Assembly (NCBI GenBank): GCA_966211335.1
Contig: CBIHNF010000004.1
Span: 131,635-195,634 of the forward strand
Direction: 5' to 3'
Source of the DNA: JAPWJZ01 sp966211335
GTDB lineage: Bacteria; Pseudomonadota; Alphaproteobacteria; Micavibrionales; UBA2020
Length of the DNA stretch: 64,000 bases
In this document: one piece after another, positions 27,367 through 34,957 of the stretch
Layout: every line of letters begins with the position of its first letter
Position numbering within the stretch: the stretch's first letter is position 1
The notes under the pieces: generated by a model
The model's input: only the letters and a program-made list of their open reading frames with translations
The model's database searches: none
Told to the model about the DNA's origin: nothing
Made by a program: the position numbers and the translations under genes

Positions 27367-27759
27367 ATGAAAAAAGTCCTCCTGACCGCAGCCCTGCTGT
27401 CCTTCGTACTCGCAGCTCCGGCCGCTTTCGCCGCTGATACCGAGTTCAAAACGACGACAGAAGTCTCCAAAGACAAAGACGGCGATTCCAAAGCCGAAAC
27501 GACAACCACGTCGAAAGACGCCAACGGCACCGAAACCAAAGACGAAAAATCGGTAAAAGTTGACGCTGACGACAACGGCGACTTCAAGAAGACGACCGAA
27601 ATCGAATCCAAAACGGATCCGAAAGGCCTCTTCAACACCAAAAAATCCACGACCAAAGAAGTGGTCGAGAAAAAAGACGGTAAGATCACGACTGAAGTGA
27701 AGAAAAAAGTCGATGGCGATACCGTTGAAGATTCCAAAACCGAAAAGCCCGCAGAATAA
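27367..27759 (+). CDS. Secreted Lys/Thr/Asp-rich protein
   Basis: 130 residues with a clear signal peptide (cleavage AFA-A near residue 22). The mature part is built of short, charged units of the type TTEVSKDKDGDSKAETTTTS, with alternating Thr and Lys, and KDGKITTEVKKKVDGDT. This suggests extended beta-strand repeats. The ATG is preferred to a far upstream in-frame start, as it gives the signal peptide. No family is recognised. Confidence 0.65.
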   Translation: MKKVLLTAALLSFVLAAPAAFAADTEFKTTTEVSKDKDGDSKAETTTTSKDANGTETKDEKSVKVDADDNGDFKKTTEIESKTDPKGLFNTKKSTTKEVVEKKDGKITTEVKKKVDGDTVEDSKTEKPAE

Positions 27760-27780
27760 CTTCTGCCAGCGATTTGACAA

Positions 27781-27814
27781 AAAACACGCCGGAGCAATCC
27801 GGCGTGTTTTTTTA
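27781..27814 (+). terminator. Rho-independent terminator
   Basis: Stem AACACGCCGGA / TCCGGCGTGTT with a GCAA loop followed by a run of seven T. It ends the transcript of the secreted Lys/Thr-rich protein gene. Confidence 0.9.
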
Positions 27815-27862
27815 ATATACTCGGATTTGCAATTCTCCACGCCACCCGCTAAAGAGGACACC

Positions 27863-28594
27863 ATGCCAGCCTTCGTCCGCCTACCCCTCGCCATTCTGCT
27901 TCTGGCACTACTGTTCGCAAGTCCGGTCGCTCAAGCGGCAAACAATCTCTGCACCGCCGGCAACGATCAGCTCTATGCCGCAGGCGACAGCACGGCGACC
28001 TGGACGCAGGAAGACCTTGCCAAGGGCCGCGTCAGCAACGCCTGCGCCAGCCTTGTGGGCACCGGCTTCGGTTTCTATGCCGCACTCAGCGGGCACATGA
28101 AGGCCGCCAGCGCCGATGCGGTGCTGAAACGCTTCGCGGCCATTTCCTCGCTGGCAGGCATGACTTACTGGTCGGAAACCGATAACCGCAATGAAACGCT
28201 GGTGCGCAAGGCAGTCGCGCTGGACGGCCCGGGCGGCGCAACACGTGCCGACTTCACGCTGGCGGAAATCCGCAGTGGCAAAGAGCTGTATTTCAGCCAG
28301 ACGGACAACCGCTCCGCCCGCCCCGTTGAATACCGCATGACGGCCAGTATGCAGAAATCGGGCAAGATCGTCGTTTCGATTATCAACACCAGCGCCGTCT
28401 ACTGGTCGGTGATCCCGGTGTTCAAGCCGCAGGCGCTGCAGTCGCTGTATGTGCTGAAGCCGATCGGCAACGGCCGCTATGGTTACTTCAGCCTCTCCGC
28501 CGTGCGCAGCGGCCTTGGCATCGCCGGCGCCAGCCAGCAGAAATCCACCCTCAACCGCGCCCGCGCCATGTACGCACATTTTGTGACCCCCTGA
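27863..28594 (+). CDS. Secreted protein of unknown function (DUF6675-like)
   Basis: 243 residues. A signal peptide ends at AQA-A (about residue 26). The rest is a mixed alpha/beta chain with WSETDNRNETLV and the later YFSQTDNRSARPVEYR, a repeated S/Q-E/T-DNR motif, and a short Arg/Lys-rich end. The general pattern recalls the lipid-binding-like secreted DUF6675 family, though with little certainty. It has AGAGGA before the ATG and stands alone. Confidence 0.55.
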   Translation: MPAFVRLPLAILLLALLFASPVAQAANNLCTAGNDQLYAAGDSTATWTQEDLAKGRVSNACASLVGTGFGFYAALSGHMKAASADAVLKRFAAISSLAGMTYWSETDNRNETLVRKAVALDGPGGATRADFTLAEIRSGKELYFSQTDNRSARPVEYRMTASMQKSGKIVVSIINTSAVYWSVIPVFKPQALQSLYVLKPIGNGRYGYFSLSAVRSGLGIAGASQQKSTLNRARAMYAHFVTP

Positions 28595-28846
28595 CCTGGC
28601 GAGAATGATTCGCAAGAAAAACGCGATCCGACCGTAAAACAGCCCAGCGCAAGATTGTTGCCCGCATGAAGTCGATGCAAGAGTGTGAAAACCTAATCCC
28701 TTGATTTGCCGTGTTTGTGCGTTTGCACAATTTAACCAATTCATATTGTTGAGTTTTTTACTGGGCAAAGCGCAGATTTTCCGTACAATCTAAGGCTTAA
28801 GTCGGCCAATTTGAGCTGACACAAAATAAAAACGGCACGGTGTGGC

Positions 28847-30037
28847 ATGCAAAAAGACATCTCAATCCTGGGCAATGTGACCCAGGCCGAAGAAGCGAAT
28901 TTTACCGTTACGGAACGCGAAATCGCGCGCATCGCCCGCGAGCTTGACCGCCGCTTCCGCCCCCAGTTCGAGCGCCGCGAATTCATCTTCACCCTCGACG
29001 GTGACAGCATGAAATCATACCTGCCGGAAGGGCTGCACGACGATACCAACCTCATCAAAACGCAGCATGTGCCGATTGCCTATAACGTTTGGCCCGCGCG
29101 CAGCAACCCTGACACCGCTGAAACCATCATCTGCCTCGGCGGCATCTACAACAGCGCGCGGCGTTTTGACTTTTTTGCGGAAGGCGCCGCTGAAAACTAC
29201 AACATTATCGCGCTCGATTACCCCGGCAAGGGCCATAGCGGCAACTTCCGCATGCCCGGCGATTACACGCTGGAAAATTATGCCGAGGTCGTAAAAGAGC
29301 TTATCCGCGATGCGTCGCCGAACGGAAGATATCATCTGCTCGGCCACAGCCACGGTAGCAAAGTTATTTACGCCATGGTGGAAAGCGGCTTCAGCGATCC
29401 CAACTGGTCCGGCACCATCATCGGCGACATGCCGCCCGAAACGCCGGCGGGCCCGAAGCTGCGCCGCGCCTGGCGCAACCGGGAACGCCCAGCATCTGCC
29501 ACCATGGAAGATGCCGTGCGCAAGCTGACAAACTTCCTTGCCGGCCACGGCGATCCCGTGGACCCGAACTTCGTCATCCACGACTTCAACCACGGGTTTG
29601 AAAAATTCACGCGCGAAGGTTTTGGCTGGGCCTATGATCCTAACTCCATGTACGGCTACGCTGACGAATACCTGAAACCCTACGACAAATGGCAGGCTTT
29701 TAAAGACATTCCCACACCCATCCTGTTGCTGGCCGGGGAGAAGAGCAATACAGCGACGCCGGATGTGGTGCAGAAAATGCTGGAAGTGCGTCCGGACATG
29801 TCGCTGCTGATGTATGAGGGCGTCGGCCATTACCCCGAACTGGTGACGCCGAAACGGATTGACGAAGTTGTCGCCTGGGTGACCCATTCTGACGCCATCA
29901 ATGCGCCGCTGCGCGGCATTGTGCCTTCGGACCCGTCGGAAGATATGCGGCTGGCAATTGTGCAGGACAACAAGCCGACCGCCGCGAAAACCCAAACCGC
30001 GACGCCCAAGCGCCGCGGCATGGGTGGCCCCGCCTGA
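28847..30037 (+). CDS. Alpha/beta hydrolase with N-terminal extension
   Basis: 396 residues. The nucleophile elbow is GHSHGS (about residue 168), the oxyanion strand is CLGGIYNSARRFDFF (about 100), and the last His is in GVGHYPELV (about 326). About 85 residues before the core contain a charged helix not typical of the fold. It ends with a Thr/Ala/Pro-rich tail. The stop overlaps the next start by one base. An esterase or lipase role is likely; the substrate is unknown. Confidence 0.85.
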   Translation: MQKDISILGNVTQAEEANFTVTEREIARIARELDRRFRPQFERREFIFTLDGDSMKSYLPEGLHDDTNLIKTQHVPIAYNVWPARSNPDTAETIICLGGIYNSARRFDFFAEGAAENYNIIALDYPGKGHSGNFRMPGDYTLENYAEVVKELIRDASPNGRYHLLGHSHGSKVIYAMVESGFSDPNWSGTIIGDMPPETPAGPKLRRAWRNRERPASATMEDAVRKLTNFLAGHGDPVDPNFVIHDFNHGFEKFTREGFGWAYDPNSMYGYADEYLKPYDKWQAFKDIPTPILLLAGEKSNTATPDVVQKMLEVRPDMSLLMYEGVGHYPELVTPKRIDEVVAWVTHSDAINAPLRGIVPSDPSEDMRLAIVQDNKPTAAKTQTATPKRRGMGGPA

Positions 30038-30738
30038 TGCCGAAGCTGTCGACATTGCCGATCCTCTTCATTCCCGGTGCCTCCTCTGACGAGGCGAACT
30101 GGGAAGCGCAATGCGCCTATTTCAATGGCAGTGCCGTCAACCTGACCGCGCTCGATAACATCAGTGCCATGGGCGATGCCGTGCTGAAAGCCGCACCGCC
30201 GGAGTTTATTATCTGCGGCACCTCCATGGGCGGCTATGTCGCTTTTGATGTGCTGAAAAAAGCAGGCGGCCGTGTAAAGGCGGCTATCCTCTGCAACACC
30301 TCCGCCCGCGCCGATACGCCGGAGCGCCAGCGCCAGCGCCGCATGGAAATCAACGCCGGCGAAGACGCCTATAAAGCGGCGCGTCTTGATGACAATCATT
30401 ACGCCGCGTTCCTGAGCCCGAAAACGGCAACCGACAAGGCGTTGCTGGCGCGCCTTCGCGCCATTTCAGAACGCGTCGGCTATGGCACCTTCAAGCGCCA
30501 CCAGCAGGCCTGCATGGACCGCGCGGAATCGCTTTCCTACCTCAAAGACATCAAGATGCCGGTGCTTGTCATCGGCGGCACGGACGACACGCTGATCCCC
30601 CCTGCCCTGCAGCGCGAAATTGCCGAGGGCATTGCGGGCGCGCAGCTGGCGCTGGTACCCGATACCGGACACATTACCAACATGGAAGCGCCAGTGGCGA
30701 TGAACGCTGTCATTGAAAAATTCCTGGAGGCGGCATGA
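30037..30738 (+). CDS. Alpha/beta hydrolase
   Basis: 233 residues, compact fold: LFIPGASSDEANW (oxyanion strand), CGTSMGGYV (nucleophile elbow, about residue 65), GGTDDTLIP (acid) and DTGHITNMEAP (His). It is second in a three-gene operon and overlaps its neighbours by one and four bases. It resembles short-chain carboxylesterases/peptidase-like hydrolases; substrate unknown. Confidence 0.88.
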   Translation: MPKLSTLPILFIPGASSDEANWEAQCAYFNGSAVNLTALDNISAMGDAVLKAAPPEFIICGTSMGGYVAFDVLKKAGGRVKAAILCNTSARADTPERQRQRRMEINAGEDAYKAARLDDNHYAAFLSPKTATDKALLARLRAISERVGYGTFKRHQQACMDRAESLSYLKDIKMPVLVIGGTDDTLIPPALQREIAEGIAGAQLALVPDTGHITNMEAPVAMNAVIEKFLEAA

Positions 30739-31493
30739 CCACGGAACCCATCAAGGAAGTGCTTTTCGACTGGGACGGCACCTGCGCCAATACCGAAGAG
30801 ATCAGCGCCACTGTTACCCGCCGGGTTTTATCCGACTACGCCAACAGCGTTTTCGGCCGCCCGATGACGGAGGCCATTGATGGCCTCGAAATGCGCGGCA
30901 AAGATTTTGGCCAGATCGCAAAGCAGTTCCAGAACGCCGTCAACGCCGGCCTGCCGGAAAACGCGCGGGTCACGCTGGATATTGAATATCTGCGCATCAA
31001 CAAGCTGCGCCCCCTCAGCGCGGAAGCACTGCTTGACGCCCCACTCGCGACCGGAATCGGTGCCGCTTGGGCGGAATTGCAGGACGACATGGGCCTTGGG
31101 CTCGCCGTCGTCAGCAACAGCCCGCGTCTGCGCATCCAGCCGCTGCTGGAAAAACATGAATTTACGACGCGAATTCCCGCCCAGCGCCTCTTCAGCGCGT
31201 TCGAGGATGTCGCGAAGCTGAAAGAAGACCCCGCGATTTATTTGCTGACGGCCCAAAAGCTTGGCATTACGCCCGCTCAGGCCGCCGCCGTTGAAGACAG
31301 TGCCACCGGCATGCGCGCCGCGACGAGCGCCGGCATCGGCCTCCGCGTCGGCTTCACGGGCCTCGCCGGCAAGGAACAAGCCGAAGAGCTGAAACAGACG
31401 CTTCTGAACGAAGGCGCCCATATCGTCATCAACGATATGAAAGACCTCCCTCAAGCCATCCGCAACTACCACCGCCGCAACCTCACACCTTGA
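30735..31493 (+). CDS. HAD-superfamily phosphatase
   Basis: 252 residues. Motif I is FDWDGTCAN (DxDGT, about residue 11), motif II SNSPRL (about 127), motif III Lys in KLKEDPAIYL (about 160) and motif IV VEDSATGMRAA (about 183). The helical cap domain puts it with the phosphoglycolate phosphatase/beta-phosphoglucomutase group. Last gene of the operon with two alpha/beta hydrolases (ATGA overlap). It is the last chromosomal gene before the integrated element. Confidence 0.9.
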   Translation: MTTEPIKEVLFDWDGTCANTEEISATVTRRVLSDYANSVFGRPMTEAIDGLEMRGKDFGQIAKQFQNAVNAGLPENARVTLDIEYLRINKLRPLSAEALLDAPLATGIGAAWAELQDDMGLGLAVVSNSPRLRIQPLLEKHEFTTRIPAQRLFSAFEDVAKLKEDPAIYLLTAQKLGITPAQAAAVEDSATGMRAATSAGIGLRVGFTGLAGKEQAEELKQTLLNEGAHIVINDMKDLPQAIRNYHRRNLTP

Positions 31494-31510
31494 TGGCATG
31501 GGCCAGACGC

Positions 31511-31538
31511 AAAAAAACCGTCGTTAATAAAACGACGG
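31511..31538 (-). terminator. Rho-independent terminator, probably the original one of the initiator tRNA gene
   Basis: On the minus strand an eight-base stem CCGTCGTT / AACGACGG with a five-base loop is followed by seven T. No gene on the minus strand precedes it except the truncated tRNA copy 34 bases upstream, so it most likely ended the initiator tRNA transcript before the element integrated. On the plus strand it has no T-run. Confidence 0.85.
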
Positions 31539-31565
31539 CGCTAAAGCTATTTTAGGATTGTCTGA

Positions 31566-31618
<53 letters not shown>

Positions 31619-31640
31619 GAAACCTAGCTTCTTTAAGTAT

Positions 31641-31665
31641 CTGATATTTCACAACGAAATATCAG
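31641..31665. repeat. Perfect hairpin next to the distal attachment site
   Basis: CTGATATTTC and GAAATATCAG form a ten-base stem around ACAAC. It lies between the tRNA fragment and the tandem arm repeats. It may be a protein-binding site of the recombination complex or end minus-strand transcription from the helicase gene; the tail has only a weak T-run. Confidence 0.6.
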
Positions 31666-31672
31666 GTTTCTT

Positions 31673-31694
31673 ATACTGGGTAAGTACTGGGTAA
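31673..31694. repeat. Tandem 11-base repeat, probable integrase arm site (distal end)
   Basis: TACTGGGTAAG occurs twice in tandem, the second copy lacking its last base match at the other end. The same 22-base block in the same direction is found at 63215-63236 beside the integrase gene. Matching short repeats near both ends of an integrase-type element are typical arm-binding sites. Confidence 0.75.
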
Positions 31695-31778
31695 GTCAAG
31701 TAAAGCCTCATTCATTCGAATTAGAATTTATGATGCAGGTAACCCCTTAGTCGCTAGACATAGATCTTACTTTCCCGC

Positions 31779-34703
31779 TTAAGACCAAGTGTCACCAAAA
31801 AGACCACTTATCTGCTCAAGTTTTTGAGGGAATTCTTTCTCGCACGTAATACCAAAATACGTCGCGGCGCGTGTCGCGCCCACGTATAGATATTTCTCGA
31901 ATAAGTCGGGCTGACTTTCCACGAGTTTGTCTAAATCCACGAAGAAAACGGCCTCGAATTCAAGCCCTTTGATATGCTGGACGTTAAATACACGCACAGC
32001 ACTGTCGCGTCCGCGCACCTGTCCGTCGGCGCAGGGAATGACTTGTATATTCTGATCCTCCAAGGCACGTTTCAGCGCTTCGGCAACAGAGCGCACAGAT
32101 TCTTCATCATTCACCAGAACGGCGACGGACGGCAGCTTGCCGAGGGATTTTTCGATCTCCTGAATACGAGCGGCCAGCCATGCCGCCTGTGCCTCCCGAT
32201 TATCGAGGTTTAACGCCAAGACAGGCGCAACGCCCTCGTTATCAGCATATTCTTCGGATATGTGGACCTCGGCTACACCCTCGCCGGAAAGACCTATAAT
32301 AGACTGCGCCAGGCGATGCAGGTGGTTACTGTGACGATAGGTTATAGAAATCCGTTCATCGGCGATACTGGGAACAGCCCATTTCACCTGATCTATGGAG
32401 CGCACCCCATAGTTTGTAAAACGCTGGTTGAAATCGCCACAGGCAAAGAAAGAACGTATGCGGGGTCGTGACAGCGCCGCCATGCAGGCAAGCTGAATTG
32501 GCGAGAAATCAGTGGCCTCATCAACAAGGACCTGCGTGTAATAAAGGTTCTGGAGGCGATCAAGTGTTTTCCGGGCTTCGTCGTCAGGAGTTCTGATCCC
32601 TACGATGAGATCGTCAGTATTTCGCAGCATAGCCAGAAGGATGATATCGACTTCCAGAGGATGAATATCAGTCGGTGCAAAGCCGTCCCCACGGTAGAGC
32701 CTTCCATCCTCCTGTTTTGCGCGCCGGTAGCGGCGGTAGCGGGTCGGAATTTTGTCAATATAGCCACGCACCGGATTCACGAAGCGCCGGAGTGCTGACT
32801 GAACGATCAGGCTTTTGCCGACGTCTTTTGCAACATCTTCGCTAATGATTCTGTCGCCCAGCCATTCGATAATGCGTCCCGTAGAGCTGGCCTTGGGAAC
32901 CTGCTTGCCCTGCGCGCGCGTTCTGGCATGCGTTCTGGACACAGCGATGTAACGTGCCATAGCGGCATGACGCTTTGTACGAGGCGTTTCAATTTCTTCC
33001 TCGGTGTCCGCGTCCTCCTCGTCCGGGTCGTCATCGGATTCAGACAGGGAATCCATGAATACCGACAGCTCATCAAGGAAAGAACGGTTCCTGTTAACCT
33101 GAAGGTTCAAAGTTTCCTGAAACTTCTTATCGGTCTCTTTCTTCCGCGTGTCGGCGGCTTCTTTGATTTTTCCCGTCAATGCAGCGAGGGACGAGAACGT
33201 GGATGGCACGCTTTTGTCGTCAACATCCTTAATCGCCGAAAGAATTTTCCGGCCGATGTCTACGACTTCGGATGCGTGGTTTTCCATCAGGCGCTCTGCG
33301 TCGACCTGCAGTTCCTTCCAAAATTCAGCTTTTTGCCATTGGTCAAAATCGCTAAAAAGACCGATCAGATCTTCTTCAGCCGCTCGTGCCAGTGTCGCCG
33401 CTGCATCCTTCATCACAAAACGGCCTTTATTCGCCCCTGATTTGAGAATCGGAAAATTATCGCGTGCCAGTTCTTCCCTGAAATCAGCCCAGGTTTTCAC
33501 CTGATTGTCTGATGCCGGAATTTTCTCACGGCTACATGCCTCTTTGATGACAAGCTTTAGAAGTTCCGTAGGAGTAAACATGACCCAGTTGCTGGCGTGG
33601 CCCGTCTCTGCATTTGTCAGTGAAAGAAGCCGTTTTTCGTCGTCATCAAGGAAATTTGGATCGATCTTCTGGTTCAAACGCAGAATCAGAGTCGTTGTCT
33701 TTCCCGTACCTGGCGCACCCAAGATCATAAGCTGGCTGTCCAGCGGCAGGCGGAAAATCTTGTCCTGATATTCGTCAAGAACAGGCTGGTCGCGTAAATC
33801 CATTCGCTCAATAGTAACACGGCGTATCCCGTTTTTAATGTTTTCGGAAGCATTTCCTTCGTTGAGCAGAGCCTCCAAAAGGTTTTGATCTGTAATCTCC
33901 TCGTCACCAGCAGCCTGACGAAGAAACGCTCTCAAGGATTTGACGGTCCTTGCGTAACCTTCGCCTCTTATTTCTGCCCTGTGCGTATCCCATTCCCGGT
34001 TTTCGATTTTTGGAGAAAACCGTGCGTTTTCCAAAATGGTAACCGTTTGGCCGCTCGGCAGATCATATTCATCTCCGACAGGGATAGATGCCATGCGCCC
34101 CACGGGAGCTTTTAATGAAGTGAAACGGAGGTAAGGAGGCGAGCAATCCAACGAGTTATTGCGGGAGAAATAGTATGTGTCTCTTGTCCCATTTTTTCTT
34201 TCAACGACAACTCGGGCGAGTGCGGGTTCGGCGGCAATTCCTTCATATCCTGCCTTCAGATCTGCCCGTACACTTTGAAATTTTTGATCTGCGCTACCGT
34301 TCGTAAACGTATTATTGGCAATTTGTGTGGCTTCGCGTCTGGAGGGGGCGCTTTTCAAATACTCCCGTGCCCGACGTGCGATAACGGAAAAAGAGCCAAG
34401 GCATTCTTGAGCAAGTAACTTAATTTTTTCATCAACGGTTAACTCTGAATTTTTTTGCCCTGCGAGAAAGCATTCTTCCAATACCTGCTCTTCAGATTTA
34501 GCCAGTTCATCATTCGCAACGACTTCGGCGTTGAGGGCAAGAATGGCATCAAGCTGTGCCTGTTGTGGCTCATTGCTCCCGCCTTCCCAGCGGTTGACTG
34601 TGGCGAAAGAAACGCCCAGACGATTAGCCAGTTCATTTTGCGTTATGTTAAGTTTTGTCCGGATGGAGCGGATAGTCGAAGCAATGTTTTCTTTCTGGCT
34701 CAT
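31779..34703 (-). CDS. HTH-UvrD fusion: XRE DNA-binding domain plus superfamily 1 helicase
   Basis: 974 residues from the ATG chosen; a GTG four codons upstream is also possible. An XRE helix-turn-helix fills about residues 5-60 (TQNELANRLGVSFATVNRWEGG). After 270 residues of unclear fold comes Walker A GAPGTGKTTTL (about 334), Walker B VLVDEATDFSPIQL (about 727), and the C-terminal helicase part with HIKGLEFEAVFFVDL and YVGATRAATYFG, as in UvrD/RecB-like helicases. Such helicases occur in many defence loci (Gabija GajB is an example), but no GajA-type partner is here. The HTH suggests that it controls its own promoter. It is divergent from the DUF2075 gene with 250 bases between. Confidence 0.85.
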   Translation of the reverse strand: MSQKENIASTIRSIRTKLNITQNELANRLGVSFATVNRWEGGSNEPQQAQLDAILALNAEVVANDELAKSEEQVLEECFLAGQKNSELTVDEKIKLLAQECLGSFSVIARRAREYLKSAPSRREATQIANNTFTNGSADQKFQSVRADLKAGYEGIAAEPALARVVVERKNGTRDTYYFSRNNSLDCSPPYLRFTSLKAPVGRMASIPVGDEYDLPSGQTVTILENARFSPKIENREWDTHRAEIRGEGYARTVKSLRAFLRQAAGDEEITDQNLLEALLNEGNASENIKNGIRRVTIERMDLRDQPVLDEYQDKIFRLPLDSQLMILGAPGTGKTTTLILRLNQKIDPNFLDDDEKRLLSLTNAETGHASNWVMFTPTELLKLVIKEACSREKIPASDNQVKTWADFREELARDNFPILKSGANKGRFVMKDAAATLARAAEEDLIGLFSDFDQWQKAEFWKELQVDAERLMENHASEVVDIGRKILSAIKDVDDKSVPSTFSSLAALTGKIKEAADTRKKETDKKFQETLNLQVNRNRSFLDELSVFMDSLSESDDDPDEEDADTEEEIETPRTKRHAAMARYIAVSRTHARTRAQGKQVPKASSTGRIIEWLGDRIISEDVAKDVGKSLIVQSALRRFVNPVRGYIDKIPTRYRRYRRAKQEDGRLYRGDGFAPTDIHPLEVDIILLAMLRNTDDLIVGIRTPDDEARKTLDRLQNLYYTQVLVDEATDFSPIQLACMAALSRPRIRSFFACGDFNQRFTNYGVRSIDQVKWAVPSIADERISITYRHSNHLHRLAQSIIGLSGEGVAEVHISEEYADNEGVAPVLALNLDNREAQAAWLAARIQEIEKSLGKLPSVAVLVNDEESVRSVAEALKRALEDQNIQVIPCADGQVRGRDSAVRVFNVQHIKGLEFEAVFFVDLDKLVESQPDLFEKYLYVGATRAATYFGITCEKEFPQKLEQISGLFGDTWS

Positions 34704-34801
34704 AGCGAAAATCACCCTGTAAAAATGTTATGTTTGATATGTATGCTATATAACAATGATTGTCAATTGAGAAAAATTATCCGCGTTTTATGTATAATAC
34801 C

Positions 34802-34957
34802 ATGGCCTTCGCTTCCAAAGCTCTGTACAAAGAAATGATGATTAACCCCGCAATTCATCAGAGCATAGTTAACATTATTAATCCCATTTTGAAGGCCGCT
34901 ATCAATATATGCGTTTCCTGTTTCATGATGCTGACAATTGAGACAACTCTCCTATGA
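34802..34957 (+). CDS. Possible leader peptide upstream of the DUF2075 gene
   Basis: An open frame of 51 residues from ATG (65 from an upstream TTG) whose TGA overlaps the next ATG as ATGA. The product has a hydrophobic second half. The downstream gene has no visible ribosome site (ACTCTCCT before its ATG), so coupling to this frame could supply initiation. There is no homology evidence, and it may be chance. Confidence 0.25.
   Translation: MAFASKALYKEMMINPAIHQSIVNIINPILKAAINICVSCFMMLTIETTLL

Noticed and set aside
31779..34703. Gabija GajB for the UvrD-like protein
   Set aside because: GajB has no XRE domain and is about half the length, and no OLD-type GajA nuclease is adjacent.
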